The notes under the pieces are model-generated. The model saw only the letters and a list, made by a program, of their open reading frames with translations, was not told where the DNA came from and did no database searches. Below, piece after piece: positions 50,560 to 62,225 of a DNA stretch of 64,000 nt. Source of the stretch: Gordonia sediminis. GTDB taxonomy: Bacteria; Actinomycetota; Actinomycetes; Mycobacteriales; Mycobacteriaceae. The number at the start of each line of letters is the position of its first letter. Positions within the stretch are counted from its first letter, which is position 1. A program made the translations under genes and the position numbers. The stretch is taken from positions 1 through 64,000 of the forward strand of contig RZUM01000009.1 of NCBI GenBank assembly GCA_004193205.1, read 5' to 3'.

Positions 50560-51885
50560 TCAGGCGGCCCGGCGTGCGACCGGCGCGGACGCCTCGGCCG
50601 GGCGGACCCGGCGACGGAGGAGTCCGGAACCCTCACGCAACGACTTGATCGCCGAGCGCAGACCACGACGACGACCCGTCATCGGATCCACCGTCGACTG
50701 CAGGCGCACATCCTCGGGCTGACCGTTCTTGAAGCGCCGCTCCGAAGCCGTCTCCGGCGCATCGTCGGTGGTCGCCTTCAGGTACTTGTCCGGCAGCGAC
50801 AGTTTGGCGATGGTGCGCCAAGCCTTGGCGTACTGCACCGGCAGCGGGCCGGTGGTGTAGGGCAGGTCGTACTTCTCGCACAGCGCCCGCACCCGCACCG
50901 AGATCTCCGGGAGCCGGTTGCTCGGCAGATCCGGGTAGATGTGGTGCTCGATCTGGTACGAGAGGTTGCCGCTCATGAAGCCCAGCACCGGACCCGAGCG
51001 GAAGTTCGCGCTACCCAGCATCTGACGCAGGTACCACTCGGCCTGCGTCTCGCCGTCGACGTCCTGCTTGGTGAACTTCTCGGCGCCATCAGGGAAATGC
51101 CCGCAGAAGATGACGGCGTTGGTCCACAGGTTGCGAATGATGTTGGCCGTCGCATTGGCGGTCGCGGCCTTGCCGAAGGCCCGGCCGAAGCCCACCCGCC
51201 GGCCGGTGGCCGCACTCACGACCGCCGGATAGACGACGTAGTCCTTGGCGACCTGCTTGCCGATCTTGCGGCCGACGTCGTTCAGATCGCGACGAAACTG
51301 CTCCTTGGCCTCTGGTGTGCGGCGCTTCTTGCCCAGCTCGAGATGCTGTGCCGCCACACCCCACTCGAAGAACAACGCGAGCAGCGTGTTGTAGGCGAGG
51401 TTGCCGAGATAGAACGGACGCCAGCGCTGGTCGCGGGTGACGCGCAGCAGCCCGTAGCCCACGTCGTCGTCCATGCCGAGCACGTTGGTGTACTTGTGGT
51501 GGATGTAGTTATGAGTGTGCTTCCAGTGCGCCGACGGATCGGTGTTGTCCCACTCCCAGGTGGTCGAGTGCACCTCCGGATCGTTCATCCAGTCCCACTG
51601 CCCGTGCATCACGTTGTGCCCGAGCTCCATGTTCTCGACGATCTTGGCGACGCCGAGCGCCCCGGCGCCCGCCCACCACATCGATCGCTTCGACGACCCG
51701 AAGATCAGCGCACGACCGGCCAGTTCCATGCCGCGCTGGAATCGGATCGTATTGCGGATGTAGCGCGCATCGCGCTCACCACGATCGGCCTCGATCTCGG
51801 CGCGGATCGCGTCGAGTTCGGCGCCGAGCGCCTCGATATCGGACTCGGACAGATGTGCGTATTCGGGGATGTCCGTGATCGCCAT
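50560..51885 (-). CDS. Membrane fatty acid desaturase (DesA3-like), copy 2
   Basis: 441 residues from ATG 51885 with GAGGAG upstream. It has the same histidine boxes as copy 1 (GHNVMHGQWDW, HWKHTHNYIHHKYTN, YQIEHHIYPDLPSNR) and long identical stretches, but an extra insert near 185-235 and a longer Arg-rich C-terminal tail (RRRGLRSAIKSLREGSG..RRRVRP). Same predicted acyl-CoA desaturation. The palindrome AACTTACG-N4-CGTAGGTT 32 bases upstream of its start is shared with the ferredoxin reductase gene, implying common control. Copy 1 follows 82 bases later and may be cotranscribed. Confidence 0.92.
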   Translation of the reverse strand: MAITDIPEYAHLSESDIEALGAELDAIRAEIEADRGERDARYIRNTIRFQRGMELAGRALIFGSSKRSMWWAGAGALGVAKIVENMELGHNVMHGQWDWMNDPEVHSTTWEWDNTDPSAHWKHTHNYIHHKYTNVLGMDDDVGYGLLRVTRDQRWRPFYLGNLAYNTLLALFFEWGVAAQHLELGKKRRTPEAKEQFRRDLNDVGRKIGKQVAKDYVVYPAVVSAATGRRVGFGRAFGKAATANATANIIRNLWTNAVIFCGHFPDGAEKFTKQDVDGETQAEWYLRQMLGSANFRSGPVLGFMSGNLSYQIEHHIYPDLPSNRLPEISVRVRALCEKYDLPYTTGPLPVQYAKAWRTIAKLSLPDKYLKATTDDAPETASERRFKNGQPEDVRLQSTVDPMTGRRRGLRSAIKSLREGSGLLRRRVRPAEASAPVARRAA

Positions 51886-51916
51886 GTTGCTCCTCGCGGT
51901 CGACCTACCATTCCGT

Positions 51917-51936
51917 AACTTACGCAAGCGTAGGTT
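51917..51936. promoter_or_regulatory. Palindromic operator upstream of desaturase copy 2
   Basis: AACTTACG (51917-51924), CAAG, CGTAGGTT (51929-51936): 7 of 8 arm positions pair. Nearly identical to the palindrome at 54352-54371. Symmetry and size fit a TetR-family repressor, several of which control mycobacterial desaturase genes; no such gene is in the window. Confidence 0.7.
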
Positions 51937-51977
51937 GACGGGGGCGGGTCTGTCCAGCCCCTGCGCGGAAATGTGGC

Positions 51978-53099
51978 TCAGGCCTCGTCGCGGAGCAGCT
52001 CGTACCCGATGAGGTCCTCCATGACCCCGGCCGACAGCGCGGCGAGGGGCTGGGTGCCGAAGCGGTGCATCCCGGCGGCCTCGGCGAGCGCCCAGCTCCC
52101 CTTGTTGCTCGCCGCCGCGAAGAGCGTCAGCCGGCGCAACCCCAGGTCATCGAAGCTGTGGCGCACGGCCGCCGGGAACGTCTCGCGCAGCACGCCGGTA
52201 CCCCGCGCCTCGGGGTGCGTGTAGAACCCCGCCTCGGCGCCGGTGACGTCATCGATCTTGAACAGGGAGATGTCACCGAGGTAGAGGTCGTTCTCCTTGT
52301 CGGCCACCGCCCACGTACAGGTCTGCCCGCACGCGGCGGTCCACCATTTGCGGGTGCGTTCGGCGGCCGCGTGTTCGACGGTGAGCGGCGACGGGCGCCC
52401 GAACAGGTACTTGCGCGACATCGGGTCGTCGAGGGTCTCGCGGATGCGCTCATCGTCGTCGGCCGACAGCGGCCGCAGCCGGAACCGCTCGGTCTCGAAG
52501 GTGGTGGCGCGCCAGGTGGACTTGGGGGCGAAGTCGTCGCCGGCATGCCACTTCGCACACCATGCGTCGACCACGCCGCTGTTCATTTCGAGCCAGTCGG
52601 GCAACTTGGCGAGCAGGGTGAACCCGGCCGCGTGAGCGGTGCGCAGACTGGTGAGGTTGCCTTCGGCGGCCTCCCATCGCACGACCTCGACATCGCGTTC
52701 GGTGGCCGCGAAGTCCATGGCGAGAACCAGAGCCCGCCGGGCCAGCCCCTCCCCCCGCGCGTCGGGATGCAGCACAAATCCGATGTCGACGACCCGCCCG
52801 GACCCGCGCAGGTCGACACTGCCGATGAACAGGCCCTTGTGTTCGATTGCCCAGATCATCGACGCCCCGGAATCCCAGCCCTGCAAGGCGCCGGCGATGA
52901 AGCGTTCGGCGTCGGATCGGCCGTAGGGTGAGGGCATCTTCGCCCAGCGCATCGTCAGGGGGTCTGTCGCGTATTCCACCACGCGGTCGATGTCGCGAGG
53001 GTGATGCGCCCGCAGCGTCACGACCCCGTCGGACAGGACCGGGACATGGATCGACTCGGTCAATCGGGACAGTTCAACGCGCACGCGGATCTCCTCCAT
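51978..53099 (-). CDS. Tandem GNAT acetyltransferase
   Basis: 373 residues with two consecutive GNAT domains of the RimJ/RimL type. First: about 17-170 (VTLRAHHPRDIDRVVEY...GFVLHPDARGEGLARRALVLAMDFA, with the acetyl-CoA loop RGEGLA). Second: about 200-368 (TERFRLRPLSADDDERI...GFYTHPEARGTGVLRETFPAAVRHSF). The loop of the second reads ARGTGV, close to R/QxxGxG/A. Each may acetylate a protein N-terminus or small amine. ATG 53099 has GGAG upstream, but GGAGGAG before a GTG at 53084 makes that an equal candidate. Lies between two genes that share an operator, yet has none of its own. Confidence 0.87.
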   Translation of the reverse strand: MEEIRVRVELSRLTESIHVPVLSDGVVTLRAHHPRDIDRVVEYATDPLTMRWAKMPSPYGRSDAERFIAGALQGWDSGASMIWAIEHKGLFIGSVDLRGSGRVVDIGFVLHPDARGEGLARRALVLAMDFAATERDVEVVRWEAAEGNLTSLRTAHAAGFTLLAKLPDWLEMNSGVVDAWCAKWHAGDDFAPKSTWRATTFETERFRLRPLSADDDERIRETLDDPMSRKYLFGRPSPLTVEHAAAERTRKWWTAACGQTCTWAVADKENDLYLGDISLFKIDDVTGAEAGFYTHPEARGTGVLRETFPAAVRHSFDDLGLRRLTLFAAASNKGSWALAEAAGMHRFGTQPLAALSAGVMEDLIGYELLRDEA

Positions 53100-53180
53100 C
53101 GTCGGCTCCGTGGTCGGGATCTGTCCGATCCAGCCTAACCCGACAGCCCCGACCTTCGGGTGCCGCGATGAAGACGGTGC

Positions 53181-54296
53181 TCAGACGTCGAGGGTGCAGT
53201 CCCCGGCCGCGGCGCTGATGCAGGTCTGGATGCGCTCACCCTCGACGTGCTCGACACCGGTCCGCAGGTCTCGGACGCAGCCCTTGTCGAGCATCACCAC
53301 GCAGGTCTGGCAGATACCCATCCGGCAGCCGAACGGCATGAGCACCCCGGCCTCCTCACCGGCCTCGAGCAGCGTGGTGGCGCCGTCGATGTCGGCGGCG
53401 GTGCGGCCGGACCGGCCGAACGTGACGGTTCCGCCCTCGGCCCCGTGCGCCCCTCGTTCGAGGGCGAACCGCTCGATGTGGAGATGATCGGCGAGGTCTG
53501 CCTGGGCGAACATATGGTGCAGCGCGTCGAGGAATCCGGACGGGCCGCAGGCCCAGGTCTGCCGTTCCGACCAGTCCGGGACCAGCTCGACGAGCCGCTC
53601 CGGGGTCACCTTGCCCTCGGAGCGGGTGTATTGCACGTGCAGGTCGATGACGCCGTCGGCGGCCATCGCGGACAACTCGTCACCGAACATCAGGTCGTCG
53701 GGTGTGGGCGCCGAATGCACGAGCCGGATGTCGGTGTCCTGCCCGCGGTGCCGGATCGTACGCAGCATGGAGATGATCGGGGTGATGCCGCTGCCGGCCG
53801 TCGCGAACAGGATCTTGGCGGGCAACGGGTCGGGAAGCACGAATTCGCCCTGCGGCGCGGCGAGCCGCACCACGGTGCCCGGCTTCAACCCGTTGACCAG
53901 GTGCGAGGACAGGAATCCCTCGGGCATCGCCTTCACGGTGATCGCGATGGTCTTGTCCCCCGCGTCGACGGGCGCCGACGTCAGCGAGTACGAACGCCAG
54001 GTCCACCGCCCGTCCACCAGAACCCCGATGCCGACGTACTGCCCCGGCGCGTAGTCCAGCGAGAAACCCCACCCGGGACGGATGCGGATCGTCGCCGAAT
54101 CCTCGGTCTCCGAGGTGACCGACACGACCTTCCCGCGCAGCTCACGCGCGGACCAGAGCGGATTGGCCAGATGCAGATAGTCGTCGGGCAGAAGCGGCGT
54201 GGTGATCCGCGCCAGGGCGGCACGCGCCCATTGCGCCCCGCGGCTGCGCGCCGCGACATCGGCGACCGGTTCCTCGAAACGTTCGAGCCAGCCCAT
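53181..54296 (-). CDS. Flavin/2Fe-2S oxidoreductase, probable desaturase electron donor
   Basis: 371 residues from ATG 54296 with GAGGTGAG before it. Order: a 45-residue lead, FAD-binding barrel (about 55-150, RSYSLTSAP being the FAD motif), NAD(P)-binding domain (about 155-265, [17 protein letters not shown] and [12 protein letters not shown]) and C-terminal plant-type 2Fe-2S domain with [16 protein letters not shown] and a fourth Cys in RIQTCISAA. It passes electrons from NAD(P)H to the di-iron desaturases; in M. tuberculosis the Rv3230c-DesA3 pair works this way. Shares an operator with desaturase copy 2. Confidence 0.93.
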   Translation of the reverse strand: MGWLERFEEPVADVAARSRGAQWARAALARITTPLLPDDYLHLANPLWSARELRGKVVSVTSETEDSATIRIRPGWGFSLDYAPGQYVGIGVLVDGRWTWRSYSLTSAPVDAGDKTIAITVKAMPEGFLSSHLVNGLKPGTVVRLAAPQGEFVLPDPLPAKILFATAGSGITPIISMLRTIRHRGQDTDIRLVHSAPTPDDLMFGDELSAMAADGVIDLHVQYTRSEGKVTPERLVELVPDWSERQTWACGPSGFLDALHHMFAQADLADHLHIERFALERGAHGAEGGTVTFGRSGRTAADIDGATTLLEAGEEAGVLMPFGCRMGICQTCVVMLDKGCVRDLRTGVEHVEGERIQTCISAAAGDCTLDV

Positions 54297-54351
54297 GTGC
54301 ACTCACCTCATTCGCATGGTCGCGTGCTTCGATGCCCGCGACGATTTTCGC

Positions 54352-54371
54352 AACCTACGCTTCCGTAGGTT
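54352..54371. promoter_or_regulatory. Palindromic operator upstream of the oxidoreductase
   Basis: AACCTACG (54352-54359), CTTC, CGTAGGTT (54364-54371): perfect 8-bp arms, 56 bases upstream of the start. Same as the 51917-51936 site apart from one arm base and the spacer, linking the two electron-transfer partners. Confidence 0.75.
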
Positions 54372-54404
54372 ACGCGAATTGCGGGGCTCCGCAAAGGTGG
54401 GTGG

Positions 54405-54971
54405 TCACAGCAGTTCGAGGAGGAAAGGCAACTCCTGGGTGGCGTACCAGGCGAGGTCGTAATCCTCCACGTCCCCGACGGCGAGTTCGGCGTCCTGATC
54501 GCCGAGGTCGGCGGCGTCGATGACCACCGCCGCCGCCCGGACCTTCTCCTCGGCGTCGGCCCCGTCGACGTGCACCGACGCGATGTCGCGCATCGGCACG
54601 GGGCCTCCGATTTTCACCACCGCGTCGTCGAGTTCGGGGCGCAGGGTGACTTCGGCGACATCGGCGGCGACCACCACCCGACGCGGCGGCAACTTCGGGG
54701 TGTCCCCGGGCTTGGTGATCGCCGCGTCCGCTGCGAGATCGGCGTCGGCGCCGAGGTCGCCGGCCTCGGGGGCCTCACCGGCGAGCAGCCGCAACGAGGC
54801 ACGGGCCGCCTCCCGCATGGCCACCTCGGAGAGTTCCTCGTCGTCGCCGGACAGGAATGACTCGCGCAGCGCGGGGGTGAGGGCAAAACCCGTGCCGCCG
54901 ATCGCCCGGAAAACGCCGGTCTCGGTGAGCTCCATGAGCATCGTCAACGTCGCCGGCAGATACACCCTCAT
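54405..54971 (-). CDS. DUF6912-type conserved protein
   Basis: 188 residues from ATG 54971 (MRVYLPATLTMLMELTETG). The start MRVYLPATL, the FALTPALRE stretch and AWYATQELPFLLELL at the end are conserved in an actinobacterial family I know as DUF6912, found in this place in mycolata (Rv3231c position). A Asp/Ala-rich variable stretch separates the halves. No membrane segment or catalytic motif. Function unknown. Confidence 0.8.
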   Translation of the reverse strand: MRVYLPATLTMLMELTETGVFRAIGGTGFALTPALRESFLSGDDEELSEVAMREAARASLRLLAGEAPEAGDLGADADLAADAAITKPGDTPKLPPRRVVVAADVAEVTLRPELDDAVVKIGGPVPMRDIASVHVDGADAEEKVRAAAVVIDAADLGDQDAELAVGDVEDYDLAWYATQELPFLLELL

Positions 54972-55046
54972 CGCACCCGTTCCCCTCACTCACCTGCGGT
55001 GCCCGGCCACCTGCGGCGCCGGCGCGATCCGTAGCGCCAACTGTAG

Positions 55047-56513
55047 TCAGTAGGTCGACTCGAGTTCCTCGTAGGAATCGGTCACGTAATCCGTCATCGC
55101 ATACAGGTCGCTGAGCACCCCGCGGTCGGCGATGAACGCGAACTGCAGATTGTCGTGGTATTCGGTGACGCTGATCGACAACGCGCGCTGGGCCATCAGC
55201 AGCGGGATCGCGAACAACTCGGCCACCGGGATTCCGGCGACGAACCGGGCCGACACCGGTCCGGTTCCGATCGCCACCGGCACGTTGTAGCTGCGCTGAT
55301 TGAGGCTACGGAACGCACGCGAGCTGAACTCGGGGAAGGGGACGACGCCGAGCTCGGGCAGCAGCGGTCGCGGCCCCATCGACAATCTCCGCGACGAATG
55401 CGCGAACCGATTGGCCAGCCCCGCCACCTGGGCGAGACGGACCGCCGGATTGTCCTCGCCGACCGGGAGATCGGTGACGAAGCTCGGTTTCTCGACGGTG
55501 ATCAGCCGGCCGTCCGGTTCGATACGGCGCTCGACCGCCGGATCGCGCGTCGACAGCGGCAGCACCACGCGGACCGTGTCGCCGGACTGCAACGACTCGT
55601 TGAAGGACAGCATCCACCGCCGCAGCACTCCCGTGATGATCGCCAGTTCCACGTCGTTGACGGTGCACTCGTAGCGGTCGGCGATCTTCGCGCATCCTCG
55701 CCGCGGGACCGACGCGACGGCGAAGATCCGGGTGGAGGTCGACGCGCTGTTCAGCGGACTCGACGGCGCGGAATCGGTGAGCTGCTGCACGATACCGCCG
55801 AACCGTCGCAGGACCCCCTCGGCGGTCGCCCGCAGATCCGACACGATCCCGTTCCCGTGCACAACCGAGTCGACCAGGTCACCGGGCCGTGACAGCGCCT
55901 CGGCCAGCGCGCCCAGCGCCAGGTGCGCCGCTCCCGGCGGAGAACCCGGCATCCAGAGGTCCTCGGCCAGGGGCTCGACCTCCGGAACCGGGTCGGAGAT
56001 GATCTCGCTGATCTCGAACGCGGACTCGCCGTCGACCAGACACCGATGCGTCTTGGTCAGGATCGCCAGTTTCCCGTCGGCCAGTCCCTCGATCAGATAC
56101 ATCTCCCACAGCGGTCGCGTGCGGTCGAGCGGACGGGACATCACCCGGGCGATCAGGTCCTGTAACTGCACCCGGGCGCCGGGCCGGGGTAGTCCGGACC
56201 TGCGGATGTGGAAATTGATGTCGAAATCGGGGTCGTCGACCCAGACCGGTCGCGCGAGACCGAGGCTCACCTCCCGCACCACCTGCCGATACCGCGGCAT
56301 CAGTTGCAGCCGGTTCTCCACCAGGCCGACCAACCGCTGGTAGTCCAGGGGCGCCGGTGGCGGTGTCGCGGAGCCGTCCTCGCCGTCCTCGCCGCCGTCG
56401 GCGCCCGTTCCCGCCCCGACCGGATCGAGGATCAGCAACGCACCCAGGTGCGTCGTGGAACCCGACTCATCAAGGAAGTAGAACATCGCGTCACTCGGAG
56501 ACAGTCGGTTCAC
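55047..56513 (-). CDS. WS/DGAT-like acyltransferase with altered active site
   Basis: 488 residues from the second of two GTG codons (56516/56513), giving VNRLSPSDAMFYFLDE. Two-domain layout of wax ester synthase/diacylglycerol acyltransferases; PLWEMYLIEGLADGKLAILTKTH precedes the active-site motif. The motif HHxxxDG reads HRCLVDG (His156, Arg157, Asp161, Gly162): the second His, which is the base in the related HxxxD enzymes, is Arg. NDVELAIITGVLRRWM corresponds to the conserved ND motif, while the PLW motif is intact. It occupies the Rv3233c/Rv3234c (tgs3) position. Activity is doubtful; it may bind lipid or be a partner. Confidence 0.85.
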   Translation of the reverse strand: MNRLSPSDAMFYFLDESGSTTHLGALLILDPVGAGTGADGGEDGEDGSATPPPAPLDYQRLVGLVENRLQLMPRYRQVVREVSLGLARPVWVDDPDFDINFHIRRSGLPRPGARVQLQDLIARVMSRPLDRTRPLWEMYLIEGLADGKLAILTKTHRCLVDGESAFEISEIISDPVPEVEPLAEDLWMPGSPPGAAHLALGALAEALSRPGDLVDSVVHGNGIVSDLRATAEGVLRRFGGIVQQLTDSAPSSPLNSASTSTRIFAVASVPRRGCAKIADRYECTVNDVELAIITGVLRRWMLSFNESLQSGDTVRVVLPLSTRDPAVERRIEPDGRLITVEKPSFVTDLPVGEDNPAVRLAQVAGLANRFAHSSRRLSMGPRPLLPELGVVPFPEFSSRAFRSLNQRSYNVPVAIGTGPVSARFVAGIPVAELFAIPLLMAQRALSISVTEYHDNLQFAFIADRGVLSDLYAMTDYVTDSYEELESTY

Positions 56514-56651
56514 CACACGGCAAATCCTAGTGCCGTGGCTCGGAGATGGGTGGCCGGCTCGTGCCGGGCGATGCAACCCACTGCAACCGTTGTCTCGCCG
56601 GCGGCCACGAGATGAAGTCGGAGCAGACCCATCGACGACGAGGGAGACATC

Positions 56652-57728
56652 ATGCGGGCTGCACGCTATTACGACCGGGGCGACATCCGGATCGAGGACA
56701 TCACCGAACCGGAGGTGACTCCGGGCACGGTCGGGATCAACGTCGCCTGGTGCGGTATCTGCGGCACCGATCTGCACGAGTACGCCGAAGGGCCGATCTT
56801 CATCCCGCCGGCCGGGCATCCGCAGCCGATCAGCAAGGAGAGTGCACCGATCACCCTCGGTCACGAGATGTCGGGTGTGGTGTACGCCGTCGGCGCCGGT
56901 CTGGACGACATCGCGGTCGGCGATCACGTCGTGGTCGAGCCCTACATCCTCCACGACGATGTGAACACCGGACCCGACAGCCACGACTATCACCTGTCCG
57001 AGGACATGAACTTCATCGGCCTCGGCGGCTGCGGCGGCGGGCTCGGCGAGAAGATCGCCGTCAAGCGCCGGTGGGTGCACAAGATCTCCCCGAACATCCC
57101 ACTCGATCAGGCCGCGCTCATCGAGCCGCTGTCGGTCGGGTATCACGCGGTCGAGCGCAGCGGCGCCGCGTCGGGTGCGACCGCACTGATCACCGGCGCC
57201 GGGCCGATCGGCCTGCTGACCGCGGCGGTGTGCAAGGCGAAGGGCATCACCACGATCATCAGCGAGCCCAGTGCCCTGCGACGCAACAAGGCGGTCGAGT
57301 CGGGCGTCGGCGATCACATCGTCGACCCGGTCGCCGACGACGTGGTCGCGCGAGTCCGCGACATCACCGGTGGCCGAGGTGCCGACGTCGGGTTCGAGTG
57401 CACGTCCGTGCAGCCCGCCCTCGATACCCTCCTCGACGCGCTCAAGCCCACCGGGGTGCTCGTCGTCGTCTCCATCTGGAGCCAACCCGGGTCGGTCGAC
57501 ATGCAGAAACTGGTGCTCAAGGAGATCGACATGCGCGGCACCATCGCGTATGTGAACAGCCATCCGGCGACCATCGAACTCGTCGAGCAGGGCAAGGTCG
57601 ATCTGGCACCCTTCATCACCGGCCGGATCGGTCTCGATCACCTCATCGACGCGGGTTTCGACACGCTCATCAACCGCAACGAGACCGCGGTCAAGATCCT
57701 CGTGTCGCCGTCCGGCGTCGGCCTGTGA
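56652..57728 (+). CDS. Zinc-dependent (R,R)-butanediol dehydrogenase-like
   Basis: 358 residues. MDR superfamily: catalytic zinc Cys in WCGICGTDLHEY and His-Glu in LGHEMSGVV; the cofactor fold is ALITGAGPIGLLTAAVCKAKG with an acidic/neutral SEPSALRRNKA beyond, pointing to NAD(H). The insert GPIFIPPAGHPQPISKESAPITLGHE is characteristic of 2,3-butanediol dehydrogenases. Interconverts acetoin and butanediol, or a related vicinal diol. Its ATG has AGGGAGAC upstream. Inserted between otherwise syntenic genes. Confidence 0.9.
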   Translation: MRAARYYDRGDIRIEDITEPEVTPGTVGINVAWCGICGTDLHEYAEGPIFIPPAGHPQPISKESAPITLGHEMSGVVYAVGAGLDDIAVGDHVVVEPYILHDDVNTGPDSHDYHLSEDMNFIGLGGCGGGLGEKIAVKRRWVHKISPNIPLDQAALIEPLSVGYHAVERSGAASGATALITGAGPIGLLTAAVCKAKGITTIISEPSALRRNKAVESGVGDHIVDPVADDVVARVRDITGGRGADVGFECTSVQPALDTLLDALKPTGVLVVVSIWSQPGSVDMQKLVLKEIDMRGTIAYVNSHPATIELVEQGKVDLAPFITGRIGLDHLIDAGFDTLINRNETAVKILVSPSGVGL

Positions 57729-57733
57729 GCCCG

Positions 57734-58321
57734 TCACGCGATACTGAAAGCGACCAGCTGCCAACGGTATTCGACGGCCCGACGTAGTCCGGGTCCGGAC
57801 CCCACAGAGGTCCGGACCCGGCGCGGGCGCCGCTCGATGCGCCCGGCGAACGCGCGGACCCGCTCACCGCGCCGATAGCTGCCGAAGATCTCCGCGGCGC
57901 CGGGCCCGAACATCTGCACGTGCATCCGACGCAGGGCCGCGGAGGTCTCCGCGGCAGAGGACCTCGACGTGCCCTGGGCCCGCGCCAGGGCCGCGACGTG
58001 GTCGAGCAGGTGCACCGGCGCGTGGGCGTCGAGTTGATTCAGGCTGCGGCGTCGATCGAGGACCTCAAAGAGCAGCGTGATGGTGCTGATCGCGAACGTG
58101 CGCGCCTCGAGGGTAGCGGCCGACACCGTGCGGGAGCCGACACGCCCCGACTCGTCCGCGGCCCCCGGGTCGGCGTCGGGCATGCTCGTCGGATCGGCGG
58201 CCACGGGTTCGACGGGCCACGGTGCACCGTCGAGCGTGGAGTCGGTGGCGGCGTCGGCGGCGACGCGGGCCATCGGCTCGTAGGGCGGGGCCGGACGGAT
58301 CAGGACTCGAGGCGTCTCCAT
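57734..58321 (-). CDS. Rv3235-family protein (DUF6459)
   Basis: 195 residues. The C-terminal half (about 105-195: LARAQGTSRSSAAETSAALRRMHVQMFGPGAAEIFGSYRRGERVRAFAGRIERR..RWQLVAFSIA) is the conserved core of the Rv3235 family; it is placed between the acyltransferase and secA as in M. tuberculosis. The N-terminal half is Pro/Ala/Asp rich and probably disordered. The fold of the core resembles small DNA/protein-binding regulators but no function is established. ATG 58321 is consistent with the family start. Confidence 0.8.
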   Translation of the reverse strand: METPRVLIRPAPPYEPMARVAADAATDSTLDGAPWPVEPVAADPTSMPDADPGAADESGRVGSRTVSAATLEARTFAISTITLLFEVLDRRRSLNQLDAHAPVHLLDHVAALARAQGTSRSSAAETSAALRRMHVQMFGPGAAEIFGSYRRGERVRAFAGRIERRPRRVRTSVGSGPGLRRAVEYRWQLVAFSIA

Positions 58322-58399
58322 GAGAATCGGACGCAGCAGCGCCGCATCCGGTTCCCATGAATCGTCGGAAAATGTCGGAAGGCTGGTCCGAACCCCGGA

Positions 58400-61255
<2,856 letters not shown>

Positions 61256-61293
61256 CGTGGATCGAGTCCCTCACTCTTGTCACTTACACACGA

Positions 61294-61325
61294 AATCCGG
61301 CCTGTAGCCAAGTACAGGCCGGATT
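61294..61325 (-). terminator. 13-bp-stem hairpin between hpf and secA
   Basis: AATCCGGCCTGTA (61294-61306), loop GCCAAG, TACAGGCCGGATT (61313-61325). It lies 94 bases past the hpf stop and 39 before the secA start. CACTTACACACG beside it (61281-61292) recalls the arm of the palindrome at 38909, a short possible coincidence. Confidence 0.7.
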
Positions 61326-61363
61326 CCATGGTACCGACGTCATCTGAATGCAACCTGATCGGT

Positions 61364-61435
61364 GTCAGGCCCGACGGGTCAGGCCACACGGATCACCGTC
61401 AGGCCGGACGGGTCAGCGTCAGGCCAGACGGATCA
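61364..61435. repeat. Four tandem 18-bp copies at the 3' end of hpf
   Basis: GTCAGGCCNGACGGRTCA occurs at 61364-61381, 61378-61395 (with CACA for NGAC), 61398-61415 and 61418-61435. The last copy is inside hpf and encodes its final conserved residues and stop (LIRLA-stop on the minus strand); the other three are in the intergenic region. This looks like slippage or recombination that duplicated the gene end. Confidence 0.8.
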
Positions 61436-62225
61436 ACCCGTAGTCGAAGGCGTGGCGCCGGTAGACCACGGACGGCTTCTCGGTCTCCTTGTCATGGAAC
61501 AGGAAGAAGTCGTGTCCGACCAGCTCCATCTCGTAGAGGGCGTCGTCAACAGACATCGGCACCGCCTCGTGCTCCTTGATGCGCACGACCGTGCCGGGCT
61601 CGTGGTCCTCGACACCGTCATCCCATACGCGTTCGGCCTGGTCCGAGATCGTGCTCGACTCGGGTTGCGCCTCGAGCTGGTTGTCCCTCAGCGGCGGCGC
61701 ACCGACCTCGGTGGCCTCGGCGACCGAGATCGGACGCCGGTTGCCGTAGGAGACACGACGACGGTCCTTCACCCGACGCAGACGCGATTCCAGCTTGTCG
61801 AGGGCACCCTCGAGCGCCGCGTAGAAATTCTCACCGGATGCCTGGGCACGGGCCTTGGGGCCCTTGCCGATCGCGGTGATCTCGACCTGCTGGCACACCT
61901 TGGACTGGCGGCGGTTGCGTTCGTGGTACAGCTCGACGTCGAAACGGAAGATAGAGGGATCGAACCGCTCGAGCCGCGCGAGCTTGTCGCCGACATAGAT
62001 GCGGTAGTGGTCTGGGATCTCCACGTTTCGGCCGCTGAAGTCGACCGTCGCAGTGGGTTGGGCGGGCTCGGCGGCTTCCACGGTGCCGGGCGGGCGAACG
62101 AAGGCGAAGCTCGGATCGAACGCCGAGTCGTCGACCGGGGCGGCGTTCGCTGCATGGTTGCGCGCGTCCTCACGTGCCCCGACCTTGGATTCGCGGTTGC
62201 CCTTGCGGTGGATGACTGTTGACAT
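61419..62225 (-). CDS. hpf: Long-form ribosome hibernation promoting factor
   Basis: 268 residues from ATG 62225; AAGGAGG lies 9 bases upstream. After a 60-residue variable N-terminus, residues about 62-160 are the S30AE/YfiA domain (VDFSGRNVEIPDHYRIYVGDKLARLERFD...VEITAIGKGPKARAQASGENFYAALEGALDKLESRLRRVKDRRR), which binds the 30S decoding region; the C-terminal dimerisation domain (about 205-268, VRIKEHEAVPMSVDDALYEMELVGHDFFLFHDKETEKPSVVYRRHAFDYGLIRL) forms 100S ribosomes. Expressed on stress or in stationary phase in relatives. Same place as Rv3241c. Confidence 0.95.
   Translation of the reverse strand: MSTVIHRKGNRESKVGAREDARNHAANAAPVDDSAFDPSFAFVRPPGTVEAAEPAQPTATVDFSGRNVEIPDHYRIYVGDKLARLERFDPSIFRFDVELYHERNRRQSKVCQQVEITAIGKGPKARAQASGENFYAALEGALDKLESRLRRVKDRRRVSYGNRRPISVAEATEVGAPPLRDNQLEAQPESSTISDQAERVWDDGVEDHEPGTVVRIKEHEAVPMSVDDALYEMELVGHDFFLFHDKETEKPSVVYRRHAFDYGLIRLA

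Noticed and set aside
56514-57764. N-terminal extension of the WS/DGAT-like protein to 905 residues
   Set aside because: It is the antisense of the butanediol dehydrogenase gene; the family start NRLSPSDAMFY is at 56513.
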